DNA of 64,000 nt from Marinovum algicola (GCF_900109145.1 NZ_FNYY01000004.1:62001-126000), one strand, 5' to 3'; numbered from the stretch's first letter, positions 48,805-58,230 are shown. A program made the numbers and translations. The notes: generated by a model not told the origin, from the sequence alone.

Positions 48805-49602
48805 GTGAATTACGACCAGTTGACCAAGGTGATGCGGACACTCGCGCTCGAAGCGGGCGATGTGATCATGGAGATCTACAATTCCGACGATTTCGACGTG
48901 CAGACGAAATCCGACGCCAGCCCGGTCACCGCCGCCGACGCGGCCGCCGATGCGCTGATCTCGGCCGGGCTGCGAGAGGCGTTTCCCGATGTGCCCCTGG
49001 TCACCGAGGAACAGGCCGAGAGCCATGATACCCAGGCCGATACCTTCCTGATCGTCGATCCGCTTGACGGCACCAAGGAGTTCATCAAGCGGCGTGGCGA
49101 TTTCACCGTCAATATCGCCTATGTCGAAAGCGGCGTGCCGGTGCGCGGCGTGGTCTATGCCCCCGCGCGCAAGCGTCTGTTCTATACCTCCGCCATGGGC
49201 AATGCGGTGGAAGAGACCGGCCCATTCGACAAGGAGACCGCCGGCGAAACCACCCCGATCAAGGTGCGCGAGGCGGAGAATTCCGCGCTGCTCGTCGTCG
49301 CCTCGAAATCGCACCGCGACGAGGCGACCGACGATTACATCGGAAAATACAAGGTGGCCGACATGAAGAGCGCGGGTTCCTCGCTCAAGTTCTGCCTTGT
49401 GGCCACCGGCGAGGCCGATCTCTATCCCCGGCTGGGCCGGACCATGGAATGGGACACCGCGGCGGGTCATGCGGTGCTCAACGGCGCCGGCGGCAAGGTG
49501 GTGCGTTTCGACGATCATACGCCGCTGGCCTATGGCAAGGAGGGCTATGCCAACCCGTTCTTCATCGCCTTTGCGCCGGATGTCGAGCTGAAGGACGCCT
49601 GA
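48805..49602 (+). CDS. cysQ: 3'(2'),5'-bisphosphate nucleotidase
   Basis: 265 residues read from the GTG at 48805, which has AGGAG six bases upstream and fits the family start (NYDQLTKVMRTLALEAGDV). An ATG at 48760 would add 15 unsupported residues. Metal motif DPLDGTKEF at 85-93 and WDTAAGHAVL further on. CysQ converts PAP, the by-product of PAPS-dependent sulfation, to AMP. It heads the glycan gene run that ends with a sulfotransferase, so a link to sulfation is probable. Confidence 0.92.
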   Translation: MNYDQLTKVMRTLALEAGDVIMEIYNSDDFDVQTKSDASPVTAADAAADALISAGLREAFPDVPLVTEEQAESHDTQADTFLIVDPLDGTKEFIKRRGDFTVNIAYVESGVPVRGVVYAPARKRLFYTSAMGNAVEETGPFDKETAGETTPIKVREAENSALLVVASKSHRDEATDDYIGKYKVADMKSAGSSLKFCLVATGEADLYPRLGRTMEWDTAAGHAVLNGAGGKVVRFDDHTPLAYGKEGYANPFFIAFAPDVELKDA

Positions 49603-49608
49603 GGCGTC

Positions 49609-50844
49609 ATGCGCCCGGTCAGCGTCATAATCGTTTCGCATGGCCGGGAAGCCGCGCTGAAACGCTGCCTCAAGGCGCTCCGCCAGCTGCTGTACCCGAC
49701 GTTCGAAGTGGTCGTCGTCGCCGACCGCCCGACGCTGGCGGCCTTGCAGGGGCTGCCGCAGGCGATGGGTATCAAGACCGCGCCTTGCGACGCGCAGAAC
49801 ATCAGCCTCGCGCGCAACATCGGCCTCGGACTGGCGGCGGGCGAGGTGGTGGCCTTCATCGATGACGATGCGGTGCCCGAGCCCACCTGGCTGACCCATC
49901 TCGCGGCGGTTTTCGATGACGCCGAGGTGGCGGCGGCGGGCGGCTATGTGCGCGGCCGCAACGGCATTTCCTGGCAGTGGCGCGGCGCCTGGGTGGATGG
50001 CTGCGGGGTCCGTCACGCCCTTCCGCTGGAAGGCGAGCGGCCGACGGTGCTGCATCCCGGCCCCGGCCGCGCGGTCAAGACCGAAGGCACCAACATGGCG
50101 TTTCGCCGCGAGGTGATCGCCGGGATCGGCGGATTTGACCCGGCCTTCCGATTCTTTCTCGACGAGACGGATGTGAACCTGCGGCTGGCCCGGGCCGGTC
50201 TTGCCACCGCGCTGGTGCCGCTGGCGCAGGTGCACCACGGCTTTGCCGCGAGCGCCCGCCGCCGCGCCGACCGGGTGCCGCGCGACCTGTTCGAAATCGG
50301 CGCCAGCCATGCCGCCTTTCTCCTGCGCCACTGCCCGGACGCAAAGCGCGGGGGCGCGCAGGCCCGCTTTGCCGGCGAACAGCGTCGTCGCCTGTTGCGG
50401 CACATGGTGGCCGGGCGGCTCGAGCCGCGCGATGTGCGCCACCTGCTGGCGCGGCTGGAGGCGGGTTTTGCCGTGGGCGCGGCGCGGGCGCCCGGCGCCC
50501 TGCCCGCCCTGCCACATGCCTCGGAGCCGTTCGCCCCGCTGCCCCCGCGCCCGGCGCTGCGCCCGAAGCTGACCTGCGGCCGCTGGTGGCACCGCGCGCG
50601 GCTGCGCCGCCAGGCGGCCCATGACGCCGCCGCCGGCCATGTCTCGACGGCGCTGATTTTCTCGCTGACAACCGCCTATTGCCACGTCCGTTTTACACCT
50701 GCGGGATATTGGGAACACAGCGGCGGGCAATTCGGCAAATCCGAGCGCGATGAGCCACTGTTCACCCTTCGCCGGTTGCGCCGGAAATGCGATGCTGAAA
50801 TAGCACGCATCCGCCGCGAAAGAGGGCTGACCGGCGAGTCCTAG
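49609..50844 (+). CDS. Glycosyltransferase family 2 protein
   Basis: 411 residues. GT-A fold: VSVIIVSHGREAALKRCLKA at the start and the metal motif DDD at 85-87 in AFIDDDAVPEPTW. The C-terminus is long and basic (RPALRPKLTCGRWWHRARLR) with no membrane helix visible. It starts six bases after cysQ. A 75-base AT-rich gap with an inverted repeat separates it from galU. Confidence 0.9.
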   Translation: MRPVSVIIVSHGREAALKRCLKALRQLLYPTFEVVVVADRPTLAALQGLPQAMGIKTAPCDAQNISLARNIGLGLAAGEVVAFIDDDAVPEPTWLTHLAAVFDDAEVAAAGGYVRGRNGISWQWRGAWVDGCGVRHALPLEGERPTVLHPGPGRAVKTEGTNMAFRREVIAGIGGFDPAFRFFLDETDVNLRLARAGLATALVPLAQVHHGFAASARRRADRVPRDLFEIGASHAAFLLRHCPDAKRGGAQARFAGEQRRRLLRHMVAGRLEPRDVRHLLARLEAGFAVGAARAPGALPALPHASEPFAPLPPRPALRPKLTCGRWWHRARLRRQAAHDAAAGHVSTALIFSLTTAYCHVRFTPAGYWEHSGGQFGKSERDEPLFTLRRLRRKCDAEIARIRRERGLTGES

Positions 50845-50846
50845 GT

Positions 50847-50869
50847 CGCAAAGTTCGTTTATATTTGCG
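50847..50869. promoter_or_regulatory. Inverted repeat upstream of galU
   Basis: CGCAAA (50847-50852) and TTTGCG (50864-50869) around 11 AT-rich bases, 51 bases before the galU start. The region is strikingly AT-rich against its surroundings. It may be an operator in the galU promoter; the regulator is unknown. Confidence 0.45.
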
Positions 50870-50919
50870 TACCACTGGTGTAGAAATTTTGGAAACCCGT
50901 GAAATTTTGAGGGCTATTT

Positions 50920-51813
50920 ATGCGTACGAAGGTTACAAAAGCGATTTTTCCGGTTGCCGGGCTTGGCACCCGTTTCCTGCCGGCCACCAAATCGGTGCCG
51001 AAAGAGATCATGACGCTGGTCGACAGGCCGCTGATTCAATACGCCATCGATGAGGCCCGCGCCGCCGGCATCAAGGAATTCATCTTTGTCACTTCGCGCG
51101 GCAAGGGTGCGCTCGAGGATTATTTCGATCTCGCGCCCCAGCTTGAAAACGAGCTGCGCAAGAGCGGCAAGACCGAGCTGCTCGAAATCCTGAAATCGAC
51201 CAATATGGAAAGCGGCGCCATTGCCTATATCCGCCAGCACAAGGCGCTGGGCCTCGGTCATGCGGTCTGGTGTGCGCGGCGGCTGATCGGCAACGAGCCC
51301 TTTGCCGTCATGTTGCCCGATGACGTGATCGCGGCGGAAAAACCCTGCCTGCAACAGATGGTCGAAGCTTACCAGGAGCATGGCGGTTCGATGGTGGCGG
51401 CGATGGAAGTGCCGCAGGACAAGACTTCGGCTTACGGCGTGCTCGACGTCAAGGACGAGATCGGTGACCTTGTGGGCGTCAAAGGCATGGTGGAAAAGCC
51501 GAAAGCCGGCGACGCGCCGTCGAACCTGGCGGTGATCGGCCGCTACATCCTGACGCCGGATGTGCTCAAGAACCTCAACAAGATGAAGCAGGGCGCCGGC
51601 GGAGAGATCCAGCTCACCGATGCCATCGCACAGGAAATCACCGAAGGCCGCGATGTCTTTGGTATGCGTTTCAAGGGCCAGCGCTTCGACTGTGGCTCCA
51701 AGGCCGGCTTCCTTCAGGCGACAGTGGCCTTCGGCCTGGCGCGCGAAGAGCTTCGTGACGATTTGCGCACCTACCTGCAAGAGCTGATGGCCGTGGATCA
51801 GGCGGCGCAATAA
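50920..51813 (+). CDS. galU: UTP-glucose-1-phosphate uridylyltransferase
   Basis: 297 residues. It has the nucleotidyltransferase start GLGTRFLPATKSVPKE and a complete GalU body (GLGHAVWCARRLIGNEPFAV). It makes UDP-glucose for polysaccharides. The ribosome site GAGGG lies before the ATG. galE follows after three bases, giving a UDP-sugar pair at the head of a glycosyltransferase run. Confidence 0.95.
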   Translation: MRTKVTKAIFPVAGLGTRFLPATKSVPKEIMTLVDRPLIQYAIDEARAAGIKEFIFVTSRGKGALEDYFDLAPQLENELRKSGKTELLEILKSTNMESGAIAYIRQHKALGLGHAVWCARRLIGNEPFAVMLPDDVIAAEKPCLQQMVEAYQEHGGSMVAAMEVPQDKTSAYGVLDVKDEIGDLVGVKGMVEKPKAGDAPSNLAVIGRYILTPDVLKNLNKMKQGAGGEIQLTDAIAQEITEGRDVFGMRFKGQRFDCGSKAGFLQATVAFGLAREELRDDLRTYLQELMAVDQAAQ

Positions 51814-51816
51814 CCG

Positions 51817-52806
51817 ATGACCAAGGGCAATATTCTCGTCACAGGCGGTGCCGGCTACATCGGCTCGCACGCTTGCAAGGCGCTGCGCGACGCGGGCTAT
51901 ACGCCGGTCACTTTCGACAATCTGTCCACCGGCTGGCAGGACGCAGTGAAATTCGGCCCGTTGGCGGAAGGCGATCTGCTCGATCGGGCACGGCTCGACG
52001 AGGTGTTTGCCGAATACAAACCGCAGGCGGTCATGCATTTCGCCGCGCTCAGCCTGGTTGGCGAGGCGATGTCGAATCCCGGGCTCTACTGGCGCAACAA
52101 TGTCGCCGGCTCGCTCAACCTGATCGAGGCGGCGGTCGATGCCGGCTGTCTCGATTTCGTCTTTTCCTCGACCTGCGCCACCTATGGCGACCAGGACAAC
52201 GTGGTGCTGGACGAGAGCTCGCCTCAGATGCCGCTCAATTCCTACGGCAAGTCGAAACGCGCCATCGAGGACATGCTGACGGATTTCGGCGCCTCGCACG
52301 GGCTGCGCCATGTGGTCTTTCGCTATTTCAATGTCGCCGGCGCCGATCCTGACGCGGAGGTTGGCGAATATCACCGTCCCGAGACCCATCTGATCCCGCT
52401 GATGCTCGATGCGATCGACGGCAAGCGCGCCGCGCTCACCGTCTTTGGCACCGATTACGACACGCCTGATGGCACCTGCATCCGCGATTACGTGCATGTC
52501 TGTGATTTGGTGGATGCCCATGTGCTGGGGCTGAGATGGCTCGAAGAAGACAAGGAGAGCCGGATTTTCAACCTCGGCACCGGCAGCGGATTTTCAGTAT
52601 TCGAGGTGATCGCCCATTCCAAAGCCGTCACCAACCGCGAGGTGCCGCATGAAATCGGGCCGCGTCGCGGCGGCGATGCGACGAAACTTGTTTCCGGATC
52701 GACCCGCGCCGTGCAAGAACTGGGCTGGACCCCGATGCGATCCAACCTGGAGGCGATGATCCGCGATGCCTGGCGCTGGCACCAGAGCGGCCGTTACGAA
52801 AAATAG
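51817..52806 (+). CDS. galE: UDP-glucose 4-epimerase
   Basis: 329 residues. NAD-binding GGAGYIGSHACKALRDAG at 9-26, the catalytic SSTCATYG and YGKSK motifs, then sugar-binding IRDYVHVCDL. It interconverts UDP-glucose and UDP-galactose. The next gene's likely start overlaps its last 41 bases. Confidence 0.95.
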   Translation: MTKGNILVTGGAGYIGSHACKALRDAGYTPVTFDNLSTGWQDAVKFGPLAEGDLLDRARLDEVFAEYKPQAVMHFAALSLVGEAMSNPGLYWRNNVAGSLNLIEAAVDAGCLDFVFSSTCATYGDQDNVVLDESSPQMPLNSYGKSKRAIEDMLTDFGASHGLRHVVFRYFNVAGADPDAEVGEYHRPETHLIPLMLDAIDGKRAALTVFGTDYDTPDGTCIRDYVHVCDLVDAHVLGLRWLEEDKESRIFNLGTGSGFSVFEVIAHSKAVTNREVPHEIGPRRGGDATKLVSGSTRAVQELGWTPMRSNLEAMIRDAWRWHQSGRYEK

Positions 52807-53983
52807 CCCGCCTGCCCGCTGTCTCGACATCACGCGGCTGATCCGGCGGGCCGGACGGGTGATGACCGGTGTGGACCGGGTCGAATTTGCCTATCTGCGC
52901 GCGCTGCTGGCTGATCCGGTGCCGCTTTTTGCTCTTGCCCGAACCCGGCTGGGCTATGTGCTGCTGTCACAACAGGGCGCGGCCGAGATCCTGCGCCGCG
53001 CCACCAGCGACGACTGGGGCCGGCTTGACGCGCTGGGGCGGGTGAGCAAGGGCCCCAAGATGCGCCGCCGTGCCGAGGCCGACCTACGCCGCGCAGCCCT
53101 GGCGCGCGCCTTGCCCTGGCGGCTGGGGGCAATACTGCGCCGACATCTTCCGCCCGGTACGCTCTATTGCAACACCGGCCATTCCAACCTGACCGAACGG
53201 GTGGTGACCGCCTGGCGCGGCCTGCCGAATGCACGGATCGCGGTGCTGGTGCACGACACCATCCCGCTTGATTTTCCACAATACCAGCGCCCGGAAACCC
53301 TTCGAAAGTTCAAGCGCTTCCTCGGCCGCACCGCGCAGGCGGCCGACATCATCATCTGCAATTCCAGGGCCACGCTGGCCGATTGCCAGCGTCACATGCA
53401 GGTTTTTGGCCGCATCCCCGAGGGGATCGTGGCGCCGCTGGGGATCGAGACCGTCCCGCCCGGCCCCGCCCCCCCCGGTCTGCCACCGGGGCCGTATTTT
53501 GTCTGCGTCGGCACCATCGAGCCGCGCAAGAACCATGCGCTGCTGCTCGACATCTGGGATCGCTTCGCCGCCGAGGGCCGGGATGCGCCGCACCTGCTGC
53601 TCTGCGGCGCGCGGGGCTGGAACAACGCGGCGGTCTTTGCCAGGCTCGACGCCGGCAACCCGCTGGTGCAGGAACGCCCCGGGCTGAGCGATGGGGAGAT
53701 CGCGGCGCTGCTGGTGCACTCGCGCGGGCTGCTGTTTCCCAGTCTGGCCGAAGGCTACGGGCTGCCACCGATCGAGGCCGCCGCCCTGGGTGTGCCCGCC
53801 GTGGTGGCCGACCTGGCGGTCTATCGCGAGACGCTGGACGACATACCCATTTACCTGCCGCCGCAAGACATCTATTCTTGGCGCCAGAAAATCGAACAAC
53901 TTCAAGAGCAGAGACCCCCGACAGCCCCCTATGTACCGCCAAGCTGGGACAGGCATTTCAACATTGTCTTAAGACAGCGCTGA
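52766..53983 (+). CDS. Glycosyltransferase family 1 (GT-B) protein
   Basis: 405 residues from the ATG at 52766 that overlaps galE; a later start at MTGVDRV would lose the conserved LDITRLIRRAG lead. GT-B features: GTIEPRKNH at about 250, and the EX7E pattern in SLAEGYGLPPIEA near 330. It transfers a sugar from an NDP-sugar. The overlap with galE suggests tight co-expression. Confidence 0.9.
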   Translation: MPGAGTRAAVTKNSPPARCLDITRLIRRAGRVMTGVDRVEFAYLRALLADPVPLFALARTRLGYVLLSQQGAAEILRRATSDDWGRLDALGRVSKGPKMRRRAEADLRRAALARALPWRLGAILRRHLPPGTLYCNTGHSNLTERVVTAWRGLPNARIAVLVHDTIPLDFPQYQRPETLRKFKRFLGRTAQAADIIICNSRATLADCQRHMQVFGRIPEGIVAPLGIETVPPGPAPPGLPPGPYFVCVGTIEPRKNHALLLDIWDRFAAEGRDAPHLLLCGARGWNNAAVFARLDAGNPLVQERPGLSDGEIAALLVHSRGLLFPSLAEGYGLPPIEAAALGVPAVVADLAVYRETLDDIPIYLPPQDIYSWRQKIEQLQEQRPPTAPYVPPSWDRHFNIVLRQR

Positions 53984-54026
53984 TACCGATCAAGGGTCGT
54001 TTCGGAAGGTTAACAGAGGATCAGGA

Positions 54027-55037
54027 TTGGGCGCCTGGCAGTCATACAGCCTCAGGCTTCAGCGCAAGCGCTGGCGCATCCGCGCCATGCGCAAATCGCG
54101 CGAGCTTCGCGCCGCCGCCGACCGGACCGATCAGATCCGCCCCGGTGACCTGCTGCTGTTCTCGACCCTGCGCAACGAACATGTGCGCCTGCCCTATTTC
54201 CTGCGCTACTACCGCGATCTCGGCATCAACCATTTCCTGATGGTCGACAACGACAGCACCGATGGCTCGGATGCCTTTCTTGCCGATCAGCCCGATGTTT
54301 CGCTCTGGCGCACTGGGGGCAGCTACAAGCGCTCGCGCTTTGGCGTCGACTGGCTGAACTGGCTGGCGCGCAAACATGCCCATGGACATTGGGCGCTGAC
54401 CGTCGACCCCGATGAATTCTTTCTGTTTCCCTTCTGTGACACCCGACCGCTCAGGGCGCTGACCGACTGGCTCGATGCCTCGTCGATCCGGTCGTTCTCG
54501 GCGATGCTGCTGGACATGTACCCCAAGGGGCCGATCAATGCGCAGCCCTATCTGCCCGGGGACAATCCGCTTGATATCGCCTGCTGGTTCGACAGCGGCA
54601 ACTACGCGATCCGCCGCAATCACCGCTTCGGCAACCTCTGGATCCAGGGCGGGCCGCGGCGCCGGGTGTTCTTTTCCGACCTGCCCGAGAAGGCGCCTGC
54701 GCTGAACAAGATACCGCTGGTCAAATGGGACCGGCGCTACACCTATGTCAGCTCGACGCATATGCTGCTGCCGCGCGGGCTCAACCTCGTCTATGACGAA
54801 TGGGGCGGCGAAAAGGCCAGCGGCATCCTGCTGCACACCAAGTTCCTCGACACCTTCACCGCCAAGGCGGCCGAAGAGCTGGAGCGCAGGCAGCATTATT
54901 CGGGGTCGGTGGAATACAAGGCCTATGCCCGGACGCTTGAGGAAAACCCCGATCTCTGGTGCAAGTGGTCCGAGAAATACATCAACTGGCGCCAGCTCGA
55001 AATCCTCGGATTGATGTCCAAGGGGAACTGGGCATGA
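54027..55037 (+). CDS. Glycosyltransferase family 2-like protein (DUF23/GT92 style)
   Basis: 336 residues from a TTG at 54027 with AGAGGATCAGGA upstream. It has FSTLRNEHVRLPYFLRYYRD, then LMVDNDSTDGS (about 72-82) and a second acidic motif VDPDEFFLF, typical of GT-A enzymes that carry a divalent metal. The stop overlaps the next ATG by four bases. Donor and acceptor are unknown. The start codon is unusual but no ATG fits. Confidence 0.88.
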   Translation: MGAWQSYSLRLQRKRWRIRAMRKSRELRAAADRTDQIRPGDLLLFSTLRNEHVRLPYFLRYYRDLGINHFLMVDNDSTDGSDAFLADQPDVSLWRTGGSYKRSRFGVDWLNWLARKHAHGHWALTVDPDEFFLFPFCDTRPLRALTDWLDASSIRSFSAMLLDMYPKGPINAQPYLPGDNPLDIACWFDSGNYAIRRNHRFGNLWIQGGPRRRVFFSDLPEKAPALNKIPLVKWDRRYTYVSSTHMLLPRGLNLVYDEWGGEKASGILLHTKFLDTFTAKAAEELERRQHYSGSVEYKAYARTLEENPDLWCKWSEKYINWRQLEILGLMSKGNWA

Positions 55038-56734
55038 GCCTCGGCGTCGTCATGCTTGTCCATACCGCCTTCAAGCGGGCGGAACAGGTGGCGCGGCATT
55101 GGGCCAACGCGGGGTGCCCGGTTGTCATCCACGTCGATCGCAATGTCGTCGCCAAGTCCTACAAGGCCTTTGTCGCGGCACTCGCGGATGTCGATCACAT
55201 CCGCTTTTCCCGCCGCTACCGCTGCGAATGGGGCACCTGGGGCATCGTCGCTGCCAGCCAGACCGCCTCGGAAAAGATGCTGCGCGACTTTCCCGATGTT
55301 CAGCATGTCTACCTCGCCTCGGGCTCCTGCCTGCCGCTGCGGCCGATCGAAGAGCTGATCGATTATCTCGCGGCGCGGCCGCGCACCGATTTCATCGAAA
55401 GCGCCACCACGATGGATGTGCCCTGGACGGTCGGCGGCCTCGACCAGGAGCGTTTTACCCTGCATTTCCCGTTTTCCTGGCGACGCCACCGCTTTCTGTT
55501 CGACAGGTTCGTCCAGATTCAACGCCTGATCGGGACAAAGCGGATGATCCCCAGCGGCCTGCGCCCGCATATGGGCAGCCAGTGGTGGTGCCTGACGCGG
55601 CAGACGCTGACCGCGATCCTGCAAGACCCCGATCGCGCGACCTATGACGATTTCTTCCGCCGGGTCTGGATCCCCGACGAAAGCTATTACCAGACACTGG
55701 CACGGCTCTATTCCCGCGAGTTGGAGAGCCGGTCGCTGACCCTGTCGAAGTTCGATTTCCAGGGCAAGCCGCACATCTTCTACGACGACCATCTGCAACT
55801 CCTGCGCCGCTCCGATTGTTTTGTCGCGCGCAAGATCTGGCCGCATGCGGAGCTGCTCTATCGCGCCTTCCTGACCGACCGCGCCGGCGCCATGAGCCGG
55901 ACCGAACCCAACCCCGGCAAGATCGACCGCATCTTTGCCAAGGCGGTCGACAGGCGGACGCGCGGGCGGCCGGGGCTCTACATGCATTCGCGTTTTCCCA
56001 ACGAAAACTGGGAAAACGGTGTCACCGCCGGGCCCTACTCGGTGTTTCAGGGCTTTGCCGAGCTGTTCGACGATTTCGAGCCCTGGCTGGCGCGGGCCAC
56101 CGGCTCGCGGGTGCATGGCCACCTTTTTGCGCCGGAAAAGGCCGAGTTCGCCGAAGGGGAAGAGGTGATCCATGGCGGGTTGGCGGCCAGCGCCGAAATC
56201 CGCGATGCCAACCCCTGGGCCTTTCTGACCAACCTGATCTGGAACACCCGCGGCGAACGGCAATGCTTTCAATTCGGGCCGCATGACACTCAGGACGACG
56301 TGATCTGGAACATCGCCAAGGATCCGAATGCGCAGATTTCCGTCGTCTCCGGCGCCTGGGCGGTGCCGCTGTTCAACTCCAACCTCGATTTCGCCACCAT
56401 CCGCCGTGCCGCCGCCAAGCTGCAAAAGATCGAGGCGGATTCGCTCGATGCCTATCGCTCGCCTTATGCCAAGGCGCATATCCGCATCTGGACCATGGCC
56501 GAATTCATCGAGGCGCCGATGGAGCCACTGCAAAGCATCATCGACGAAATCGGCGCGCGCAATCCCCGCCGGCTGGCAGAGGTGCCCAAGATGCGGGATC
56601 TGACCGGCTTTGGCCAGTTCCTGCAAAACCTCAAGAACCAGGGGATGCACCCCTATCTGATGGGTGATTTTCCGGTCGAAGGCCGGCAGCTGGGCCAGCG
56701 CCCGCGCACCCGCAAACCCTATCTGGTGAGATAA
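55034..56734 (+). CDS. GT14-like beta-1,6-N-acetylglucosaminyltransferase (Branch family)
   Basis: 566 residues from the ATG at 55034 in an ATGA overlap; GGGG lies upstream. The N-terminal 270 residues resemble core-2/I-branching (GT14) transferases: VVMLVHTAFKRAEQVARHW, HVDRN, LASGSCLPLRP, and MGSQWWCLTR. The remaining 290 residues form a second domain of unknown function, seen with this family in Rhodobacterales. The reaction probably adds a branching amino sugar, though this is unproved. Confidence 0.88.
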   Translation: MSLGVVMLVHTAFKRAEQVARHWANAGCPVVIHVDRNVVAKSYKAFVAALADVDHIRFSRRYRCEWGTWGIVAASQTASEKMLRDFPDVQHVYLASGSCLPLRPIEELIDYLAARPRTDFIESATTMDVPWTVGGLDQERFTLHFPFSWRRHRFLFDRFVQIQRLIGTKRMIPSGLRPHMGSQWWCLTRQTLTAILQDPDRATYDDFFRRVWIPDESYYQTLARLYSRELESRSLTLSKFDFQGKPHIFYDDHLQLLRRSDCFVARKIWPHAELLYRAFLTDRAGAMSRTEPNPGKIDRIFAKAVDRRTRGRPGLYMHSRFPNENWENGVTAGPYSVFQGFAELFDDFEPWLARATGSRVHGHLFAPEKAEFAEGEEVIHGGLAASAEIRDANPWAFLTNLIWNTRGERQCFQFGPHDTQDDVIWNIAKDPNAQISVVSGAWAVPLFNSNLDFATIRRAAAKLQKIEADSLDAYRSPYAKAHIRIWTMAEFIEAPMEPLQSIIDEIGARNPRRLAEVPKMRDLTGFGQFLQNLKNQGMHPYLMGDFPVEGRQLGQRPRTRKPYLVR

Positions 56735-56740
56735 CAGCGC

Positions 56741-58150
56741 ATGGCCCAGAACTTTGACGCCTTCGTGGTCTTTGCCGAGATGCGCACCGGCTCCAACCTA
56801 CTTGAAGCCAATTTGAATCTGTTTGACGGCATTTCCTGCCTCGGCGAGGCCTTCAACCCGCATTTCATCGGCTATCCCAACAAGACCGAGCTGCTCGACA
56901 TCAGCCGCGAAGCGCGCGACAGCGATCCGGCGGCGCTGCTCGACCGGGTGCGCGGCGCGGAGGGGCTGGCCGGCTTCCGCTATTTCCACGACCATGACCC
57001 GCGCATTCTTGCGCCGCTGCTCGACGATCCACGCATCGCCAAGATCGTGCTGACGCGCAATCCGATCGACAGCTACGTCAGCTGGAAGATCGCGCAGAAA
57101 ACCGACCAGTGGAAGCTGACCAATGTCAGCCGCCGCAAGGACGCCAAGGCCACCTTTGACAAGGCCGATTTCGAGGCCCATCTCGAGGCCTTGCAGAGCT
57201 TTCAGATCCGGCTGCTGAACGGGTTGCAGACACGCGGACAGACCGCCTTCTATGTGGCTTACGAGGATGTGCAGGATCTGGGCGTGATGAACGGGCTGGC
57301 GCGCTGGCTGGGCTGCGACACCCCGCTCGAGAGCTTCGACCACAACCTCAAACGCCAGAACCCGGCGCCGATTTCCGACAAGGTCGAGAACTTTGCCGAA
57401 ATGGAGCAGGCGCTGGCGCGGCTGGACCGCTTCGATCTTTCGCGGACCCCGAATTTCGAGCCGCGCCGGGGGGCTGCGGTGCCGGGATATGTGGCGGCCG
57501 GGACGGCACCGCTGCTCTACATGCCGATCAAGGGCGGGCCCGAGGAAGCGGTCTGCGACTGGCTGGCGGGGCTCGGCGGCGATCTCAGGCGCGATTTCAA
57601 CCAGAAGAGTCTGCGGCAATGGCTGCGCCGCAATTCCGGCCACCGCCGTTTTACCGTGCTGCGCCATCCGCTGGCGCGGGCGCACCACGTCTTTTGCCAG
57701 CGCATCCTTTCCAAGGGGCCGCAGAGCTTTGGCCGCATCCGCCGGGTGCTGACCAACCGCCACGATCTGCCGATCCCCGAGGATTGGCCCGATCCCGCCT
57801 ATGACGCCGCCACCCACCGCGCCGCCTTTGGCGGTTTTCTCGAGTTCATCCGCGCCAACCTGGCCGGGCAGACCAACCTGCGGATCGATCCGCATTGGGC
57901 CAGCCAGAGCGGCATTCTGCAAGGCATGGGCGATCTGTGCCTGCCCGACATGGTGCTGCGCGAAGGCGAGATCGCCGAGGGGCTTGCGCGGCTGGCCGCG
58001 CAAGTCGGTCTCGAGGCGCCTGCGCCCCGGGCGGCCGCACCGGACGGACCGATCGCGCTTGACGAGATCTATGACGCGGATCTCGAGGCGCTGGCGCGGG
58101 CAGCTTATCCGCGCGACTATCTGATGCTGGGTTTCGGGAACTGGCGGTAG
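56741..58150 (+). CDS. Two-domain sulfotransferase
   Basis: 469 residues, six bases after the GT14-like gene. Residues 1-240 match a bacterial carbohydrate sulfotransferase (NodH/Stf0 style): 5'-phosphosulfate loop EMRTGSNLL near 13-21 and 3'-phosphate motif VLTRNPIDSYVS at 103-114. Residues about 255-465 look like a second sulfotransferase fold, with a weak loop LYMPIKGGPEEA and VLRHPLARAHHVF at 306-318. The second domain has a degraded PAPS loop and may be structural. With CysQ upstream this points to a sulfated product. Confidence 0.85.
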   Translation: MAQNFDAFVVFAEMRTGSNLLEANLNLFDGISCLGEAFNPHFIGYPNKTELLDISREARDSDPAALLDRVRGAEGLAGFRYFHDHDPRILAPLLDDPRIAKIVLTRNPIDSYVSWKIAQKTDQWKLTNVSRRKDAKATFDKADFEAHLEALQSFQIRLLNGLQTRGQTAFYVAYEDVQDLGVMNGLARWLGCDTPLESFDHNLKRQNPAPISDKVENFAEMEQALARLDRFDLSRTPNFEPRRGAAVPGYVAAGTAPLLYMPIKGGPEEAVCDWLAGLGGDLRRDFNQKSLRQWLRRNSGHRRFTVLRHPLARAHHVFCQRILSKGPQSFGRIRRVLTNRHDLPIPEDWPDPAYDAATHRAAFGGFLEFIRANLAGQTNLRIDPHWASQSGILQGMGDLCLPDMVLREGEIAEGLARLAAQVGLEAPAPRAAAPDGPIALDEIYDADLEALARAAYPRDYLMLGFGNWR

Positions 58151-58230
58151 ACGGCGGGCGCGGCGCCCGGCGTGCCGGATGCTCTTGTCGCGGCCCTGGA
58201 AATGCCCCGGCCGCAGGGCGAGGCGGCCGC

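Noticed and set aside
48397-50730. 777-codon minus-strand ORF over cysQ and GT2 genes
   Set aside because: Antisense shadow without motifs.
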